NCBI RefSeq assembly: GCF_000687145.1
Contig: NZ_JMFG01000002.1
Location: 140,955-204,954 of the forward strand
Source of the DNA: Thermoanaerobaculum aquaticum
Lineage (GTDB): Bacteria; Acidobacteriota; Thermoanaerobaculia; Thermoanaerobaculales; Thermoanaerobaculaceae
Direction of reading: 5' to 3'
Length of the DNA: 64,000 bases
This document shows positions 36,735 through 45,554 of the stretch, in pieces. Made by a program: the position numbers and the translations under genes. Below the pieces are notes generated by a model. It searched no databases. It saw only the letters and a list, made by a program, of their open reading frames with translations, and was not told the DNA's origin. Position 1 is the stretch's first letter, and every line of letters begins with the position of its first letter.

Positions 36735-38450
36735 TCAATGAGGGTCGCCGGCTTGGCGCATAAGGGCCTGCATCTCGGCCAAAGCTCGAGCCAGCGCTTC
36801 CCTGTTTTGTTCTGCCTGGGCCCGCCGGATTTCCTGGCTTAAGGCGGCGAGCTGTCTTTTCCTCTGTCGTTCCCAAAGTTCCCTCAGAATTCTCTCGAGC
36901 CCCTCCTCACTGGTGGGAGGAGCCTCATACTCAAGCGCGGCTACCAGACGCCGCGCCTCACGTTCATTAATGTGGGTGCTGAGGGCAGAAATTTCAAGGG
37001 GTGTCCCGGAAACCTCCAAACTTTGCAAAAACTCCATCACCTGCCGGCATAGCGGATGCTGCAGCTCCTCCACGGGGATACGGTTCAAAAGCTGGGGGCG
37101 TCGCTCCAGTGGGGTGTCCAGCAAAAGCCCCCGCAGGAGCGCCAGCTCCCCCGGGGGGATGCGGGGCTCCTCTCCGGCCTGGGTGGTTTTGGGGACGGTG
37201 AAGGGTGCCACCTGGTCCACCGGAACCCCCGCCCCGCGGGCCAGCTCCTCCATGAGGACGTAGCGCCGCACCGGGTTGGGGCAGCTCTCGATGATCTCCA
37301 AGGCCTTGGGCAGAAGCTTTCGACGGGCGGCCAGGGAGTCACCGGCCTGCTGCAAGAGGAACTCAGCGGGACCTAAAGCTTGAGCCAAAAGCTGAGAAAA
37401 GGCCTTTGGGCCTTGTTGGCGGATGAAGAGGTCGGGGTCACTGGCCTCGGGCAGCACCACCACCCGCACCTCCAGGTCGGCGGCCAGCAGCACCCCCAAG
37501 GCCGCTTGGGTAGCGCGGCGGCCGGCGGCATCCCCGTCGTAGCAAAGAAACACCCGCTGTACCCGCCGGCTCAAATCCCGCACGTGGTGGTCGGAAAGGG
37601 CGGTGCCCAGGGTGGCTACGGTGTGGGGAAAGCCGGCGAGCTGGAGGGAAAGGCAGTCGAAGTAACCTTCCACCAGGATGACCTCGCCTGCTTGGGCCAT
37701 GGCCTGGGCGGCTTTGGGTCCCCCAAAGAGCACGGTGGACTTGGAAAACACCGGGGTTTCTGGGGAGTTGAGGTACTTGGGCTGGGCCTCCCCCAGAGCC
37801 CTGCCACCAAAAGCCAAAAGCTCACCCCGGAAGTTGCGGATGGGAATCGTGACCCGGTCGCGGAAGCGGTCCCACAGGCGGCCCTGCTCCCCTTGCACCA
37901 CCAACCCGGCGGCCTTCAGCACCTGCTCGGAAAAGCCCTGGCGCTGGAGGTGCTCCAAAAGCTCCCGCCAGCCGGGAGGGGCAAAGCCCAAGCCCAGCTC
38001 CTGGGCTTGCACCAACGGGATGCCCCGGCTTTCCAAAAAAGCCCGCGGCCGATCGTGGGAAACCCGGGAGAGGAAAAACGCCTGCGCGGCTTCTAAAGCT
38101 CGGTTGATTTGCTGGGCCAGATCGTCCCGCCGTCTCCGCTCGGCGGTGGCTGCCGGCAGCGGCACCCCAAACCGCTTGGCCAAAAGCTCCACCGCTTCGG
38201 GAAACGACAGGTGCTGGGTTTCCATCACGAAGTCAAAGACGCTGCCGCCCTTGCGACAGCCAAAGCAGTAAAAGGTGCCCTTTTCCGGGGAAACGTAAAA
38301 GGAAGGCGTGCGCTCGCCGTGGAACGGACAAAGCCCCACGAAGTCCTTTCCGGCCTTGCGCAGGCTCACCTGCTCGCCCACCACCGCCACGATGTCGGCA
38401 GCTTGCCGTACCTGCTCCAAAACCTCGCGAGAGAGGTCGTAAAGCGCCAT
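36735..38450 (-). CDS. dnaG: DNA primase
   Basis: Synthesises RNA primers at the fork. Zinc-binding domain with [14 protein letters not shown] and YCFGCRKGG (CHCC ligands), RNA polymerase domain with the Toprim acidic motifs [14 protein letters not shown] and [12 protein letters not shown], and a C-terminal helicase-binding region of about 140 residues. 571 residues, a normal length. ATG 38450 begins 3 bp after the mutS2 stop and 10 bp separate it from rpoD. Confidence 0.97.
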   Translation of the reverse strand: MALYDLSREVLEQVRQAADIVAVVGEQVSLRKAGKDFVGLCPFHGERTPSFYVSPEKGTFYCFGCRKGGSVFDFVMETQHLSFPEAVELLAKRFGVPLPAATAERRRRDDLAQQINRALEAAQAFFLSRVSHDRPRAFLESRGIPLVQAQELGLGFAPPGWRELLEHLQRQGFSEQVLKAAGLVVQGEQGRLWDRFRDRVTIPIRNFRGELLAFGGRALGEAQPKYLNSPETPVFSKSTVLFGGPKAAQAMAQAGEVILVEGYFDCLSLQLAGFPHTVATLGTALSDHHVRDLSRRVQRVFLCYDGDAAGRRATQAALGVLLAADLEVRVVVLPEASDPDLFIRQQGPKAFSQLLAQALGPAEFLLQQAGDSLAARRKLLPKALEIIESCPNPVRRYVLMEELARGAGVPVDQVAPFTVPKTTQAGEEPRIPPGELALLRGLLLDTPLERRPQLLNRIPVEELQHPLCRQVMEFLQSLEVSGTPLEISALSTHINEREARRLVAALEYEAPPTSEEGLERILRELWERQRKRQLAALSQEIRRAQAEQNREALARALAEMQALMRQAGDPH

Positions 38451-38453
38451 GGC

Positions 38454-40784
38454 CTAGGACCCCAGCTCCACTTCCGTCACCCCGGTTCCCCCCCGGTACT
38501 GGGGGGGATGGGCGTAGGAAACCACGGCGGGGTGCCCTTTCAGCACCTCCCACACCATCCGCCGCAAGGTGCCGCTGCCGTGGCCGTGGACGATGCGCAC
38601 CTGCCGCGCTCCCGCCAAAAAAGCGGCATCCAGGAACTTTTCCAACCGCGCCCGGGCCTCCTCCCGATCCAAACCCAAAAGCGAAAGCTCCTGACCGCCG
38701 GGAGCGGCCTCGACGGTGAGCTGGGTTTGGGCCTTTGAGGGGGAAACCGGTCGGCAAGACGAGCTTTCCACCCAAACCCTTTTGCCGGCAATGGCCACCT
38801 CCAGCCTCGGCCCCAAAACCCGCAACACCCTCCCTTCCCCCGGAAATCCCTGGACCTCCACCGCCGTTCCCGGCTCCCAAGCTTCTTCCTGGGGGCTTTC
38901 GGTAGGTTCGGGAAGCGAAAGGGCCAGAGCTTGGGAGCGCAGGGCGGCGAGCTTGCGGCGGCCGGGGAGCTGGCCTTCCCGTTTTGCCGCTTCCAGCTCC
39001 GCCATGACCTTCTGCCATTGCTCCTGGGCGTGCTGTCGCAGCTTGCTGAGCTCCCCTTGCAGGGACTGACGGAGCCGCTGTCTTTCCTCGGCCAGAGCTT
39101 GTGCTTGCGCTTGCAGCTCCTTCTGGGCTTGTTGTAGCTCAAGCTCCTGCACAGCCAGGCGGCGTTGGGCTTCCTGGAGGTTTTCGATTTCCGCTTGCAG
39201 CTTCGCCAGGTAGCGGTCCAGGGAAACGTAAGCCCCGGAAAGCAGCGCTTCGGCCCGCTGCAGCAAGGTTTCCGGCAGCCCACACGCCCGGGCCAGGGCC
39301 AACCCCCGGGAGCGCCCGGGGTTTCCCAAGGTGAGGCGGTAGGTGGGGCGCCGGCTTTGCTCGTCGAAGCCCATGGCGGCGTTGGCTGCGCCGGGGAGGT
39401 TGTCCACGTGCACCGCCAAGCCCAGAAGGTGGGAGGTGGCCAGCGTCCACCACCGGCGGGAGGCCAGCTCCTCCAGGAGCGCCGCCCCCAGCGCTTGCCC
39501 CTCTTCCGGGTCGGTGCCGGAGCCCAGCTCGTCGTAGAGCACCAGCGGGGAAGGGTCGGTGCGGGCGAGCAGCGAGGCGGTGGCGGTCATGGCTGCCTGG
39601 AAGGTGGAGAGCTCGGCCAGCACGTTTTGCTCGTCGCCGATGTGGCAAAAGACCCCGGAAACCTCGGGAAGCTTTGTGCCCTCTTCCGCCAGCACCGGGA
39701 TGCCCGCCGCCACCATCAGCACCAGAAGGCCGATGGTCTTCAAAGCCACGGTTTTGCCCCCGGCGTTGGGGCCGGAAATGAGCACCACCCGCACCTCCGG
39801 CGGAAACTCCAGGGTGGTGGGCACCACCGGCTGGCGGTTGCCGGCTTCCCCCAGCACCTTTTCGCGCAGGGGGGCAAGCTCGTGGTCCAAGAGCGGGTGG
39901 CGGGCTTCCACCACCCGGAAAACCTCCCCTTCCCCTGGGGGCAGGAGGCGAGCTTGGGCATGCTGGCCGAACAGCACCCGGGCTTGAAAGGCGTCCAGGG
40001 TGGCCAGCACCTGGCCGGCCGCCAGAAGCTGCTGACGGCGGGAAAGGAAGGCCGCCCGCAGTTCCCCCAAAATCCGCTCCTCTTCCTCACGAATTTGCGC
40101 TTGCGCCTGGGCCAAAGCGTTGTTGAGCTCCACCAGGGAAAAGGGCTCCACAAATAGGGTGGCGCCGCTCCCTGAGGCGTCCAGAACCAAGCCCTGAACC
40201 TTTCCCCTTTCCGTTGCGGGGATGGGGAAGCAGTAGCGGTCCCGCCGGAGCGTGAAAGGACCTGAAGCAAACGGCATCTGCCGGGCGAGGCTGTCCAGCT
40301 CCTGCTGCAGGGTTTGCCGAAGGCGCTCGCGGTTGCGGCGGGCTTGGGCCAAGGCTGGGGAGGCGGCATCCAGGATGTGCCCTTCCTCATCCAAACGCGC
40401 CTGGCACCAGGCCAAAAACCCCGAAAGGTTGGGAAGCTCAGCCACCAGCTCGCCCAAAAAAGGCCCGGGGGAGCTGGCGAGAACCGCTTGCCGCACCTCT
40501 TCCACCGTGCGCACCAGCGCCACCAGCTCTAAAAGCTCCTGAGGGCTCCAGCCCCCTTCCGGGGCTTGCAAGAGCGAAAGCCCCTCAAGGGAGGAAAGCG
40601 GCAGCGTCCCAGAGCGTGCCAGAAGCTGAGCCATGTCCCGGGCCAGGCCGTAGGCACGAAAAGCCCCCGGCCCAAAGGCGGGGGCTGTGTTGAGTACAAG
40701 ATCACGGCCGGCGCCGGTGCGGGCGAAGGATGCCACCAGCTGCAGCACCTGCTGCCACTCCAGCGCTGCCAGAGCTTGGTGCAT
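38454..40784 (-). CDS. mutS2: endonuclease MutS2
   Basis: MutS paralogue lacking the mismatch-recognition domains; suppresses recombination and, in Bacillus, rescues collided ribosomes. The core/lever region (1-320) is followed by the ATPase with Walker A SGPNAGGKTVALKTIGLL, Walker B LVLYDELGSGTDPEEGQAL and ATSHLLGLA. A long coiled coil (about 515-620), a KOW-like segment and a C-terminal Smr endonuclease domain (LLGLDREEARARLEKFLD, VRIVHGHGSGTLR) complete it. 776 residues. It lies between rpsU and dnaG, with gaps of 5 and 3 bp, which is an unusual position. Confidence 0.96.
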   Translation of the reverse strand: MHQALAALEWQQVLQLVASFARTGAGRDLVLNTAPAFGPGAFRAYGLARDMAQLLARSGTLPLSSLEGLSLLQAPEGGWSPQELLELVALVRTVEEVRQAVLASSPGPFLGELVAELPNLSGFLAWCQARLDEEGHILDAASPALAQARRNRERLRQTLQQELDSLARQMPFASGPFTLRRDRYCFPIPATERGKVQGLVLDASGSGATLFVEPFSLVELNNALAQAQAQIREEEERILGELRAAFLSRRQQLLAAGQVLATLDAFQARVLFGQHAQARLLPPGEGEVFRVVEARHPLLDHELAPLREKVLGEAGNRQPVVPTTLEFPPEVRVVLISGPNAGGKTVALKTIGLLVLMVAAGIPVLAEEGTKLPEVSGVFCHIGDEQNVLAELSTFQAAMTATASLLARTDPSPLVLYDELGSGTDPEEGQALGAALLEELASRRWWTLATSHLLGLAVHVDNLPGAANAAMGFDEQSRRPTYRLTLGNPGRSRGLALARACGLPETLLQRAEALLSGAYVSLDRYLAKLQAEIENLQEAQRRLAVQELELQQAQKELQAQAQALAEERQRLRQSLQGELSKLRQHAQEQWQKVMAELEAAKREGQLPGRRKLAALRSQALALSLPEPTESPQEEAWEPGTAVEVQGFPGEGRVLRVLGPRLEVAIAGKRVWVESSSCRPVSPSKAQTQLTVEAAPGGQELSLLGLDREEARARLEKFLDAAFLAGARQVRIVHGHGSGTLRRMVWEVLKGHPAVVSYAHPPQYRGGTGVTEVELGS

Positions 40785-40789
40785 AGGGC

Positions 40790-41002
40790 TTACAGGAGGC
40801 CGGCTTTCCTCTGTTGGGCAAGCTTGCGCAAAAGCTTCTTGCGCGCCTGGATGAGCTTGCGCTTACGCCGCTCCGAGGGTTTTTCGTAGTGTTGGCGCTT
40901 TTTGATTTCCGAGAGGATGCCGGCTTTTTCACACTTGCGCTTGAAACGGCGCAGAGCCTGCTCAAACGACTCGTTCTCGCGCACGTGAACGACCGTAGGC
41001 AT
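40790..41002 (-). CDS. rpsU: 30S ribosomal protein S21
   Basis: 70-residue basic protein: [30 protein letters not shown] and [16 protein letters not shown] are the S21 signature. S21 helps 30S subunits bind mRNA. ATG 41002 gives the standard N-terminus and follows GGGGGTGA; longer readings are spurious. First gene of rpsU-mutS2-dnaG-rpoD; promoter at 41061-41089. Confidence 0.96.
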   Translation of the reverse strand: MPTVVHVRENESFEQALRRFKRKCEKAGILSEIKKRQHYEKPSERRKRKLIQARKKLLRKLAQQRKAGLL

Positions 41003-41060
41003 AAAAACCGTCACCCCCTCTCCGCGCCTGAGTGCTGCCGGAGCAGCCGCGCGAACGTTA

Positions 41061-41089
41061 AGTCTACCGGATCTGCCGACCGCCGTCAA
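41061..41089 (-). promoter_or_regulatory. promoter of rpsU-mutS2-dnaG-rpoD
   Basis: Minus-strand -35 TTGACG (41084-41089) and -10 TAGACT (41061-41066) at 17 bp spacing. The leader to rpsU is about 52 nt and GC-rich. Confidence 0.65.
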
Positions 41090-41097
41090 CGAGAGGG

Positions 41098-41856
41098 TTA
41101 CTTGCCGGCTTTCCAGTCCTTGCTGTAGAGCTTGCCCTTGTCGTCGAAGAAGAACGAAGCGATGTCCCCGCTTTCGCTGCGGAACAACCAGATCGTCACC
41201 TTCTTGCCCTTAACCTCCTGCTCGCGGATGTTGAGGGCCAAAGGCGTGCCGGTGATGGCTTTGACCTGTTCGGCAGTCATGCCCTTTTGCACTTGGTCAA
41301 AGCGCTCCTTGGTGATGAAGCGGAACTTGCGGGCTTCTTCCAAGAGGCTCTTCAGCTCGGCAGGAACCGGCGCGGAAACCCCTTCGAAGTAGCTCTGCGC
41401 GGTTTCCAAAAGCTCCACCGCCTTGCGGTAGTCGCCCGCTTCGTTCATGAAGTCCTTGGCGTTGAGGATGGTGTCTTCGGCGTAAATCTTGAGCCCTTCC
41501 AGGGTCTCTGGAGCCTGGGGAGCGTCGTTGAGAGCAGTGTTGAGGAAGCTGGCCAGCTCGTTTTGGTCGTCGGTGAAAACCTTATCCAGCTCCTTGGAGG
41601 CTTGCTTGATTTCCTCCTCCAGGGCCTGTTTCCGCTGGCTTTCCACGGCGTCCAGTTTGGGCTTGGCCTTGAGGCTCGCCAGCTCGTTGCGGAGCTCCCT
41701 GAGCTTTTGCGCCTTTTCCAGGTGTTGCGCATGCAGCGCCTTAACCTTGGCAAGTTGCTCCCCGAGGTTAACCTTGGCGGTTTGCTCTTCCTTCTTGCCC
41801 CCGCATGCCCCCAAAGCTATGACGGTTAAAGCCACCAGAACGGTTGGGACCCGCAT
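41098..41856 (-). CDS. lipoprotein with coiled coil and BamE-like C-terminal domain
   Basis: 252 residues. Lipoprotein signal peptide [18 protein letters not shown], with the lipidated cysteine in LGAC. Residues 30-110 are a Lys/Glu/Ala-rich coiled coil. The last 75 residues ([24 protein letters not shown], then [27 protein letters not shown]) follow the pattern of the SmpA/OmlA (BamE) fold. BamE is an accessory subunit of the outer-membrane beta-barrel assembly machine, so a cell-envelope role is likely but unproven. ATG 41856 follows GGAAGGAGGAG; promoter at 41883-41911. Divergent from the GAF-like gene. Confidence 0.85.
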   Translation of the reverse strand: MRVPTVLVALTVIALGACGGKKEEQTAKVNLGEQLAKVKALHAQHLEKAQKLRELRNELASLKAKPKLDAVESQRKQALEEEIKQASKELDKVFTDDQNELASFLNTALNDAPQAPETLEGLKIYAEDTILNAKDFMNEAGDYRKAVELLETAQSYFEGVSAPVPAELKSLLEEARKFRFITKERFDQVQKGMTAEQVKAITGTPLALNIREQEVKGKKVTIWLFRSESGDIASFFFDDKGKLYSKDWKAGK

Positions 41857-41882
41857 GGGATCTCCTCCTTCCTCTCGTGAAA

Positions 41883-41911
41883 AAAGTAGCAAACTACGCC
41901 ACCCAACGCAA
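41883..41911 (-). promoter_or_regulatory. promoter of the BamE-like lipoprotein
   Basis: Minus-strand -35 TTGCGT (41906-41911), 17 bp, -10 TACTTT (41883-41888) with a TG two bases upstream (extended -10). The palindrome AAGCGCTT (41910-41917) sits at its upstream edge, between the two divergent promoters. Confidence 0.65.
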
Positions 41912-41919
41912 GCGCTTTC

Positions 41920-41948
41920 TTGACACTTACGCCCCTGCAGCCAATAAT
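41920..41948 (+). promoter_or_regulatory. promoter of the GAF-like protein gene
   Basis: Consensus -35 TTGACA (41920-41925), 17 bp spacer, -10 AATAAT (41943-41948). About 22 nt of leader remain, including CCAGGAGG. Confidence 0.75.
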
Positions 41949-41976
41949 GCGAGAGGCACATGGCCAGGAGGTTCCC

Positions 41977-43143
41977 ATGACCGATAAAGAGGCACTTTTA
42001 GCTCACCTACAGCAGGTGCGCGAAGCGGCGCTGGAGCTTTTGCGGGCCAAGTTGGACACGGTGGCCCGGGAAGTGCAAGAGGCGGCCAGCCGAATTGTGG
42101 CCGATGTGGATTTGGTGTTGCCCAGCGATCCCGAGGTCCTGTTTCCGCTTTCCTCGGTGCAGGATTTTGTACGGGAGCCCGAGCCCCAAGCCACCCTCGA
42201 GCTTTCGGCGGTGCGGGAGCTGGACGCGGGGCGGGCCCAATCGGAGGTGCTGCAGGGCCTCTTGCGGGCCCTGGAGCCTTACGCCGGTGGTCGGGCCATC
42301 CTGGTGTTCCGCGATGGCAAGGTCATGGGCTGGAGCGGGGCCGGCTTTGATCCGGAGGCCGTTCGCCGCTGGCAGGGAGCTGTAGAAACGTCCCCGGCCT
42401 TTGCCAAGGCGGCGGCGGGCCAGCCGGTTCTGGTGCGGGCCGAGGATGATCCCCTCTTGCGGGAGTTCTTGCGCAACCCCGGCGCTTCCGTGCTGCTCCT
42501 GCCCATGTCGCTGCGGGGCAAGGTGGTAGGGGCCCTGCTGGCGGAAGAGGGGGAGCGGGGCCTGGCCGTGGAGTGGGTGCAGCTGTACACCTACCTGGTG
42601 GGCTTGCAGCTGGAGACCCTCGCCGTACGGCCCACGGCGCCTACCCCGGCGTTGGCGCCGGTGGAGGACCTGCGGCCCACTCAGGTACCGGCGGCGGAGC
42701 CAAGCTTTGGCTTTGAAGAACCGACTTCGGCCCCGGAGTGGGCAGAGGAAGCCCCCGAACCCCAGCCGGAAGCACCTCCACCCCCGGTGCCCACACCCGA
42801 GCCGGCTCCATCGGTGGCGACGGAGACGGACCTTTCGGCCACCCAGCGGCTGGAGGTGGCGCCGGTGACCCCTCCCCGCTCGCCGGAAGAGGAACGCAAG
42901 CACGAGGAGGCCCGTCGCTTTGCCCGGCTTTTGGTTTCCGAAATCCGGCTTTACAACGAGCAGGCGGTGCAGGAGGGAAAGGCCAACCGCGACATTTACG
43001 CCCGCTTGAAGGAGGACATTGACCGCTCCCGGGAAATGTACGAGCAGCGAATCCCGCCGGAGGTGCGGGCGGTTTCCGACTACTTTTACGAGGAGCTGGT
43101 GCGCACCTTAGCTGATGGCGATCCGGACGCGCTGGGCCTGTAG
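41977..43143 (+). CDS. unrecognised protein with GAF-like domain and Pro/Glu linker
   Basis: 388 residues, no signal peptide. Residues 1-60 are helical (MTDKEALLAHLQQVREAAL). About 85-215 look like a GAF-type sensor fold (GRAILVFRDGKVMGWSGAGFD, VLLLPMSLRGKVVGALLAE). Residues 225-310 are a Pro/Glu/Ala-rich, disordered linker. The C-terminal 75 residues (ARRFARLLVSEIRLYNEQAVQ, SREMYEQRIPPEV, YFYEELVRTLADGD) look conserved and helical, and may bind a partner. I know no name for it. It has a consensus promoter and overlaps the transglycosylase by 29 bp, so it may work at the envelope. Confidence 0.8.
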   Translation: MTDKEALLAHLQQVREAALELLRAKLDTVAREVQEAASRIVADVDLVLPSDPEVLFPLSSVQDFVREPEPQATLELSAVRELDAGRAQSEVLQGLLRALEPYAGGRAILVFRDGKVMGWSGAGFDPEAVRRWQGAVETSPAFAKAAAGQPVLVRAEDDPLLREFLRNPGASVLLLPMSLRGKVVGALLAEEGERGLAVEWVQLYTYLVGLQLETLAVRPTAPTPALAPVEDLRPTQVPAAEPSFGFEEPTSAPEWAEEAPEPQPEAPPPPVPTPEPAPSVATETDLSATQRLEVAPVTPPRSPEEERKHEEARRFARLLVSEIRLYNEQAVQEGKANRDIYARLKEDIDRSREMYEQRIPPEVRAVSDYFYEELVRTLADGDPDALGL

Positions 43144-45100
43144 GCTCGGGCTCTGGGCCCTGCTTGGCCTCTTCGCCTGCGCCAAAAAGCCCCCGGTTCC
43201 GACCCTCACCGCCGCCCTCACGACGCCAGGAGGAGCGGCAGAAAAGGCTAAGGCGTGCCTGAAGGTGGCGGTTTCGGGGCCGCCGGAGGAACGGCGGGAG
43301 GCGGCGCTGCTGTGGGGCCTGTACGCCTGCGATGCGGGCTCACCTGCCTCGGCGCTGCGGGCCTTTTCGCTGGCCCAGCCCACCGGTGGGCCTGGGGCAG
43401 TGGCCGCCCGGCGGCTGGAGGAAGCCGCCAGGCGTGCTCCCTCGGCGGCGCTGGTGGCGCAGCTGCAAAACGCCTCCTGGCTTCCCATCGAAGGCCGGGA
43501 GCGGGTGCTGCTGGCTGCCGGAGAGGCCCTGGGGCGGCGGGGGCAAATCGGAGAAGCCAGGCGCCTATTGCCGCCGCCCGAAGCGTTTTCCCCGGCCAAC
43601 CGCTCCCGGGCCCGGGCCCTTTACGCCCAGCTTTGGCCTGAAGAAAGCGACCGTCAGCAAAAGGAGCTGCTCCTGGAAGCCCCCCGGGACTTCCCGCAGG
43701 CTTTCCCCCAGGCGGATTGGGAAAAGCTGGCAAAAGGGTTTGCTGCCAGCCAGTGGGCGAGGGTGGCCGAGGGGTTTTTGGCGGCCGGGGATGCCCCTTC
43801 CGCGTTAAAGGCAGCTTCCCGGGTGGGGGCTGCGGCGGTGGCGGCCAAGGCGGCGCTGGTCCTGCGGCGCTCCGGGGAAGCCCAGCGGTGGGCGGAGAGA
43901 CTGCCGGCCAGTTCGGCCGAGCGCTACCTGCTTTTGGCGCAGGCCTTGCGGCAGCAGGCCTGGCGGGCGGAGGGGCAGGAGCGGTTAGCGTGGTTTTCCC
44001 GGGTGGCGGGCGCGGCCCGGGAGGCGGAAAAGCGCGCCACCGGCGGGGAGCGGGCCGAGGCCCAGCTGCTGCTGGCCGAGGCGCTTTTGGAGCAAGGGCG
44101 GTGGGGGGAGGTGCCCGGGTTGCTGAAGGCCAGTGCGGCCTTCAAGCCCGCCCGTTGGGAGTGGGTGGCCCGGCGGGCACTTATGGCCTTTGCCCAGCGG
44201 GGAACCGTGCTTCCGCTGCCCCCGGAGGCGGTGGGCCCGCGGCTTTCGCGGCTTTCGGCGTTCTGGAGCGGGTGGCTGGAGCTCCGGCGGAAAAACCCGG
44301 AACCCCTGCGCCAGCTGGCAGCTTCCGGCCACCCTGACCTTCCCGCCCAGTGGGCAGCTCGGCTTTCCCGCGCCACCGTGAGCTGGAAGGCGGCGCAAGA
44401 TCCCCCGTCCGCGCTCCAACCCCCACCCTGGGCCACCTGGTGGCTGCGGGCCGGGCGGGTGGCCGATGTGGTTTTGGGTTGGCGGGCCGAGCTGGAAGAA
44501 GCCCGGGTGACCGGCCCGGCTTGGCTGGGGCTGGTGCGGTTGGGGGAATTCCCGCCGCAGGACGCCATCCCCCTTTTGGTGCGGGCGGAGCCCCGGCTTT
44601 TTACCGGGCCGTGGTCGGGGCTTTCCCGGGAGCTTTTGGTCCAGTACCTGCCGCTGCCGTTCCGTCCCGAGCTGGAGGCCGCCGCGCAAGCCCACGGCGT
44701 GCCGCCGTGGATACTGGCGGGCCTCGTACGGCAGGAATCGGCGTTTAACCCCCGGGCTCGCTCGGCGAAAGGCGCGGTGGGGTTGGCGCAGCTTTTGCCG
44801 GAAACCGCCGGGCTTCCGGCAAGAGCTCTGGAGGATCCGCAAACCAACCTGAACGCCGGCGCTGCGTTTTTAGCTAAGCTTCGGCAGCGCTTTGGCTCCT
44901 GGGAGGCGGCGCTGGCGGCCTACAACGCCGGAGAAAGCCGGGTTTGGCCGGCCTGGGAGCGGGCGGGACGCCAGGGCGGGCCCTTTTTTGTGGAAAGCTT
45001 GGAGCTTCCCGAAACCTGGGACTACGTGCACCGGGTGATGCTTTTGGCCCAGGGCTATCGCGCCCTGTACTGGCCCGAAGCTGCCGCGGAAGGGCCTTGA
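43115..45100 (+). CDS. Slt-type lytic transglycosylase lipoprotein
   Basis: Cleaves peptidoglycan glycan strands non-hydrolytically in the periplasm. The N-terminal segment ends in GLFAC, a lipobox, so it is probably anchored in a membrane. Residues 40-500 are an Ala/Leu/Glu-rich alpha-superhelix like the U domain of Slt70. The C-terminal catalytic domain has the acid glutamate in GLVRQESAFNPRARSAKGAVGLAQLLP and the AAYNAGESRV motif. 661 residues. The ATG at 43115 overlaps the preceding gene by 29 bp, indicating coupled translation. Confidence 0.92.
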   Translation: MAIRTRWACRLGLWALLGLFACAKKPPVPTLTAALTTPGGAAEKAKACLKVAVSGPPEERREAALLWGLYACDAGSPASALRAFSLAQPTGGPGAVAARRLEEAARRAPSAALVAQLQNASWLPIEGRERVLLAAGEALGRRGQIGEARRLLPPPEAFSPANRSRARALYAQLWPEESDRQQKELLLEAPRDFPQAFPQADWEKLAKGFAASQWARVAEGFLAAGDAPSALKAASRVGAAAVAAKAALVLRRSGEAQRWAERLPASSAERYLLLAQALRQQAWRAEGQERLAWFSRVAGAAREAEKRATGGERAEAQLLLAEALLEQGRWGEVPGLLKASAAFKPARWEWVARRALMAFAQRGTVLPLPPEAVGPRLSRLSAFWSGWLELRRKNPEPLRQLAASGHPDLPAQWAARLSRATVSWKAAQDPPSALQPPPWATWWLRAGRVADVVLGWRAELEEARVTGPAWLGLVRLGEFPPQDAIPLLVRAEPRLFTGPWSGLSRELLVQYLPLPFRPELEAAAQAHGVPPWILAGLVRQESAFNPRARSAKGAVGLAQLLPETAGLPARALEDPQTNLNAGAAFLAKLRQRFGSWEAALAAYNAGESRVWPAWERAGRQGGPFFVESLELPETWDYVHRVMLLAQGYRALYWPEAAAEGP

Positions 45101-45108
45101 GGTGGCTT

Positions 45109-45501
45109 ATGGACAAGATCCACCTGCAAACCAGAAGGCGACGGGAGCTTTTGGACATCACCGCCTTTGTGGCCCAAGCGGTGGCCGCCTCATCCGTGGA
45201 AGAAGGGGTTTGCCACATTTTTGTGCCCCACACCACCGCCGCTGTGCTCATCAACGAAGGGGCTGACCCGGCGGTGGGGGAGGACATTTTAAGCTCGCTG
45301 GCCGCCATGCTGCCCAAGATTCCGTTTAAGCATGTGGAGGGCAACGCCGACGCCCACGTGCTGGCAAGCCTGGTGGGGTCTTCGGTGACGGTGCCCATCA
45401 GCGAAGGCGAGCTCAAGCTGGGCACCTGGCAGGCCATCTTTTTCCTGGAGCTGGACGGCCCCCGCCGGCGGGAGGTGTGGGTGACCTCGTTGCGGCTTTA
45501 A
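45109..45501 (+). CDS. yjbQ: YjbQ family protein (UPF0047)
   Basis: 130-residue single-domain protein of the YjbQ/UPF0047 family; members show weak thiamin phosphate synthase activity in vitro but their real role is unknown. The conserved signature HIFVPHTTAAVLINEGADPAVGEDI contains the presumed active-site residues, and HVEGNADAHVLASLVGSSVTVPI completes it. ATG 45109 is 9 bp after the transglycosylase stop; a longer frame that starts inside that gene is rejected. Confidence 0.93.
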   Translation: MDKIHLQTRRRRELLDITAFVAQAVAASSVEEGVCHIFVPHTTAAVLINEGADPAVGEDILSSLAAMLPKIPFKHVEGNADAHVLASLVGSSVTVPISEGELKLGTWQAIFFLELDGPRRREVWVTSLRL

Positions 45502-45554
45502 GGTTCCGCCTGCAGGTCACCGACTTTTTCCCAGGGCAAGAAATTGTGGCCGTC

